In this document: positions 6,118 to 6,175 of the stretch, one piece after another
Numbering within the stretch: the stretch's first letter is position 1
Layout of the letters: every line of letters starts with the position of its first letter
Assembly: GCA_937898165.1 (NCBI GenBank)
Contig: CALDKO010000112.1
Location: 1-6,175, forward strand
Length of the DNA: 6,175 nt
Origin: an uncultured bacterium
GTDB taxonomy: Bacteria; Patescibacteriota; Minisyncoccia; Phycocordibacterales; UBA1006
Direction of reading: 5' to 3'
The notes under the pieces: generated by a model
The model's input: only the letters and a program-made list of their open reading frames with translations
Databases searched by the model: none
What the model was told of the DNA's origin: nothing
Translations under genes and position numbers: made by a program

Positions 6118-6175
6118 CGTTAAAAGGCTTTGCGAAGTGTGGGAAATCGGAGAACATCTGCTCAACCAAACGCAA
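6112..6175 (+). other. Possible left part of an integron attC-like site, cut by the window edge
   Basis: GCATAAC (6112-6118) overlaps the TAA stop of the DUF5131 gene, an arrangement typical of integron cassettes, where the R'' core abuts the end of the ORF. The 58 bases after the stop are about 47% GC, richer than the genes, and hold no ORF start that I can support. GGCTTTGCG (6127-6135) has a partial complement in the final CGCAA (6171-6175), as if a long stem were closing past the edge. The matching R' core (for example GTTATGC) would lie outside the window, so this is tentative. Confidence 0.3.

Overview
The window is an AT-rich bacterial segment carrying five protein-coding genes on strictly alternating strands (+, -, +, -, +), so each gene appears to be its own transcription unit. 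The style suggests an uncultivated lineage, most likely Patescibacteria/CPR. The clues are the form of the UvrD-like helicase, a cysteine-free MutY with a short helical C-terminus, and the absence of convincing Shine-Dalgarno sites. This placement is an inference and has not been tested by phylogeny. The long ORFs contain no in-frame TGA, and the five genes stop with TAA or TAG, so TGA is not being read as Gly as it is in Gracilibacteria.

Layout: (1) positions 2-757 (+), an unrecognised Thr/Glu/Lys-rich protein, probably cut at its 5' end by the window edge. (2) A perfect 28-bp palindrome plus T-run separates it from the convergent gene 2, 800-3796 (-), a 998-residue SF1A helicase fused to a C-terminal PD-(D/E)XK nuclease with a four-cysteine Fe-S signature. 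(3) After an 88-bp divergent promoter region comes 3885-4289 (+), a small unrecognised protein. (4) A second shared terminator separates it from the convergent 4335-5189 (-), a MutY-type adenine glycosylase without its iron-sulfur cluster. (5) A 178-bp divergent spacer with three abutting hairpins precedes 5368-6117 (+), a Gp37/Gp68-type (DUF5131) three-cysteine protein. Its stop codon overlaps what may be the left end of an integron attC-like site running off the window.

Functionally, the helicase-nuclease and the glycosylase are both DNA-maintenance proteins: break or end processing, and base excision repair of oxidative lesions. They are not co-transcribed. The DUF5131 gene is typical of accessory or phage-associated DNA. 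It may be a horizontally acquired insertion, with its boundary in the hairpin-rich spacer upstream. Two of the promoters I can propose place the transcription start at the A of the ATG, which suggests leaderless mRNAs. There are no tRNA or rRNA genes, CRISPR arrays or recognisable insertion sequences, and no single obvious new multi-gene system.
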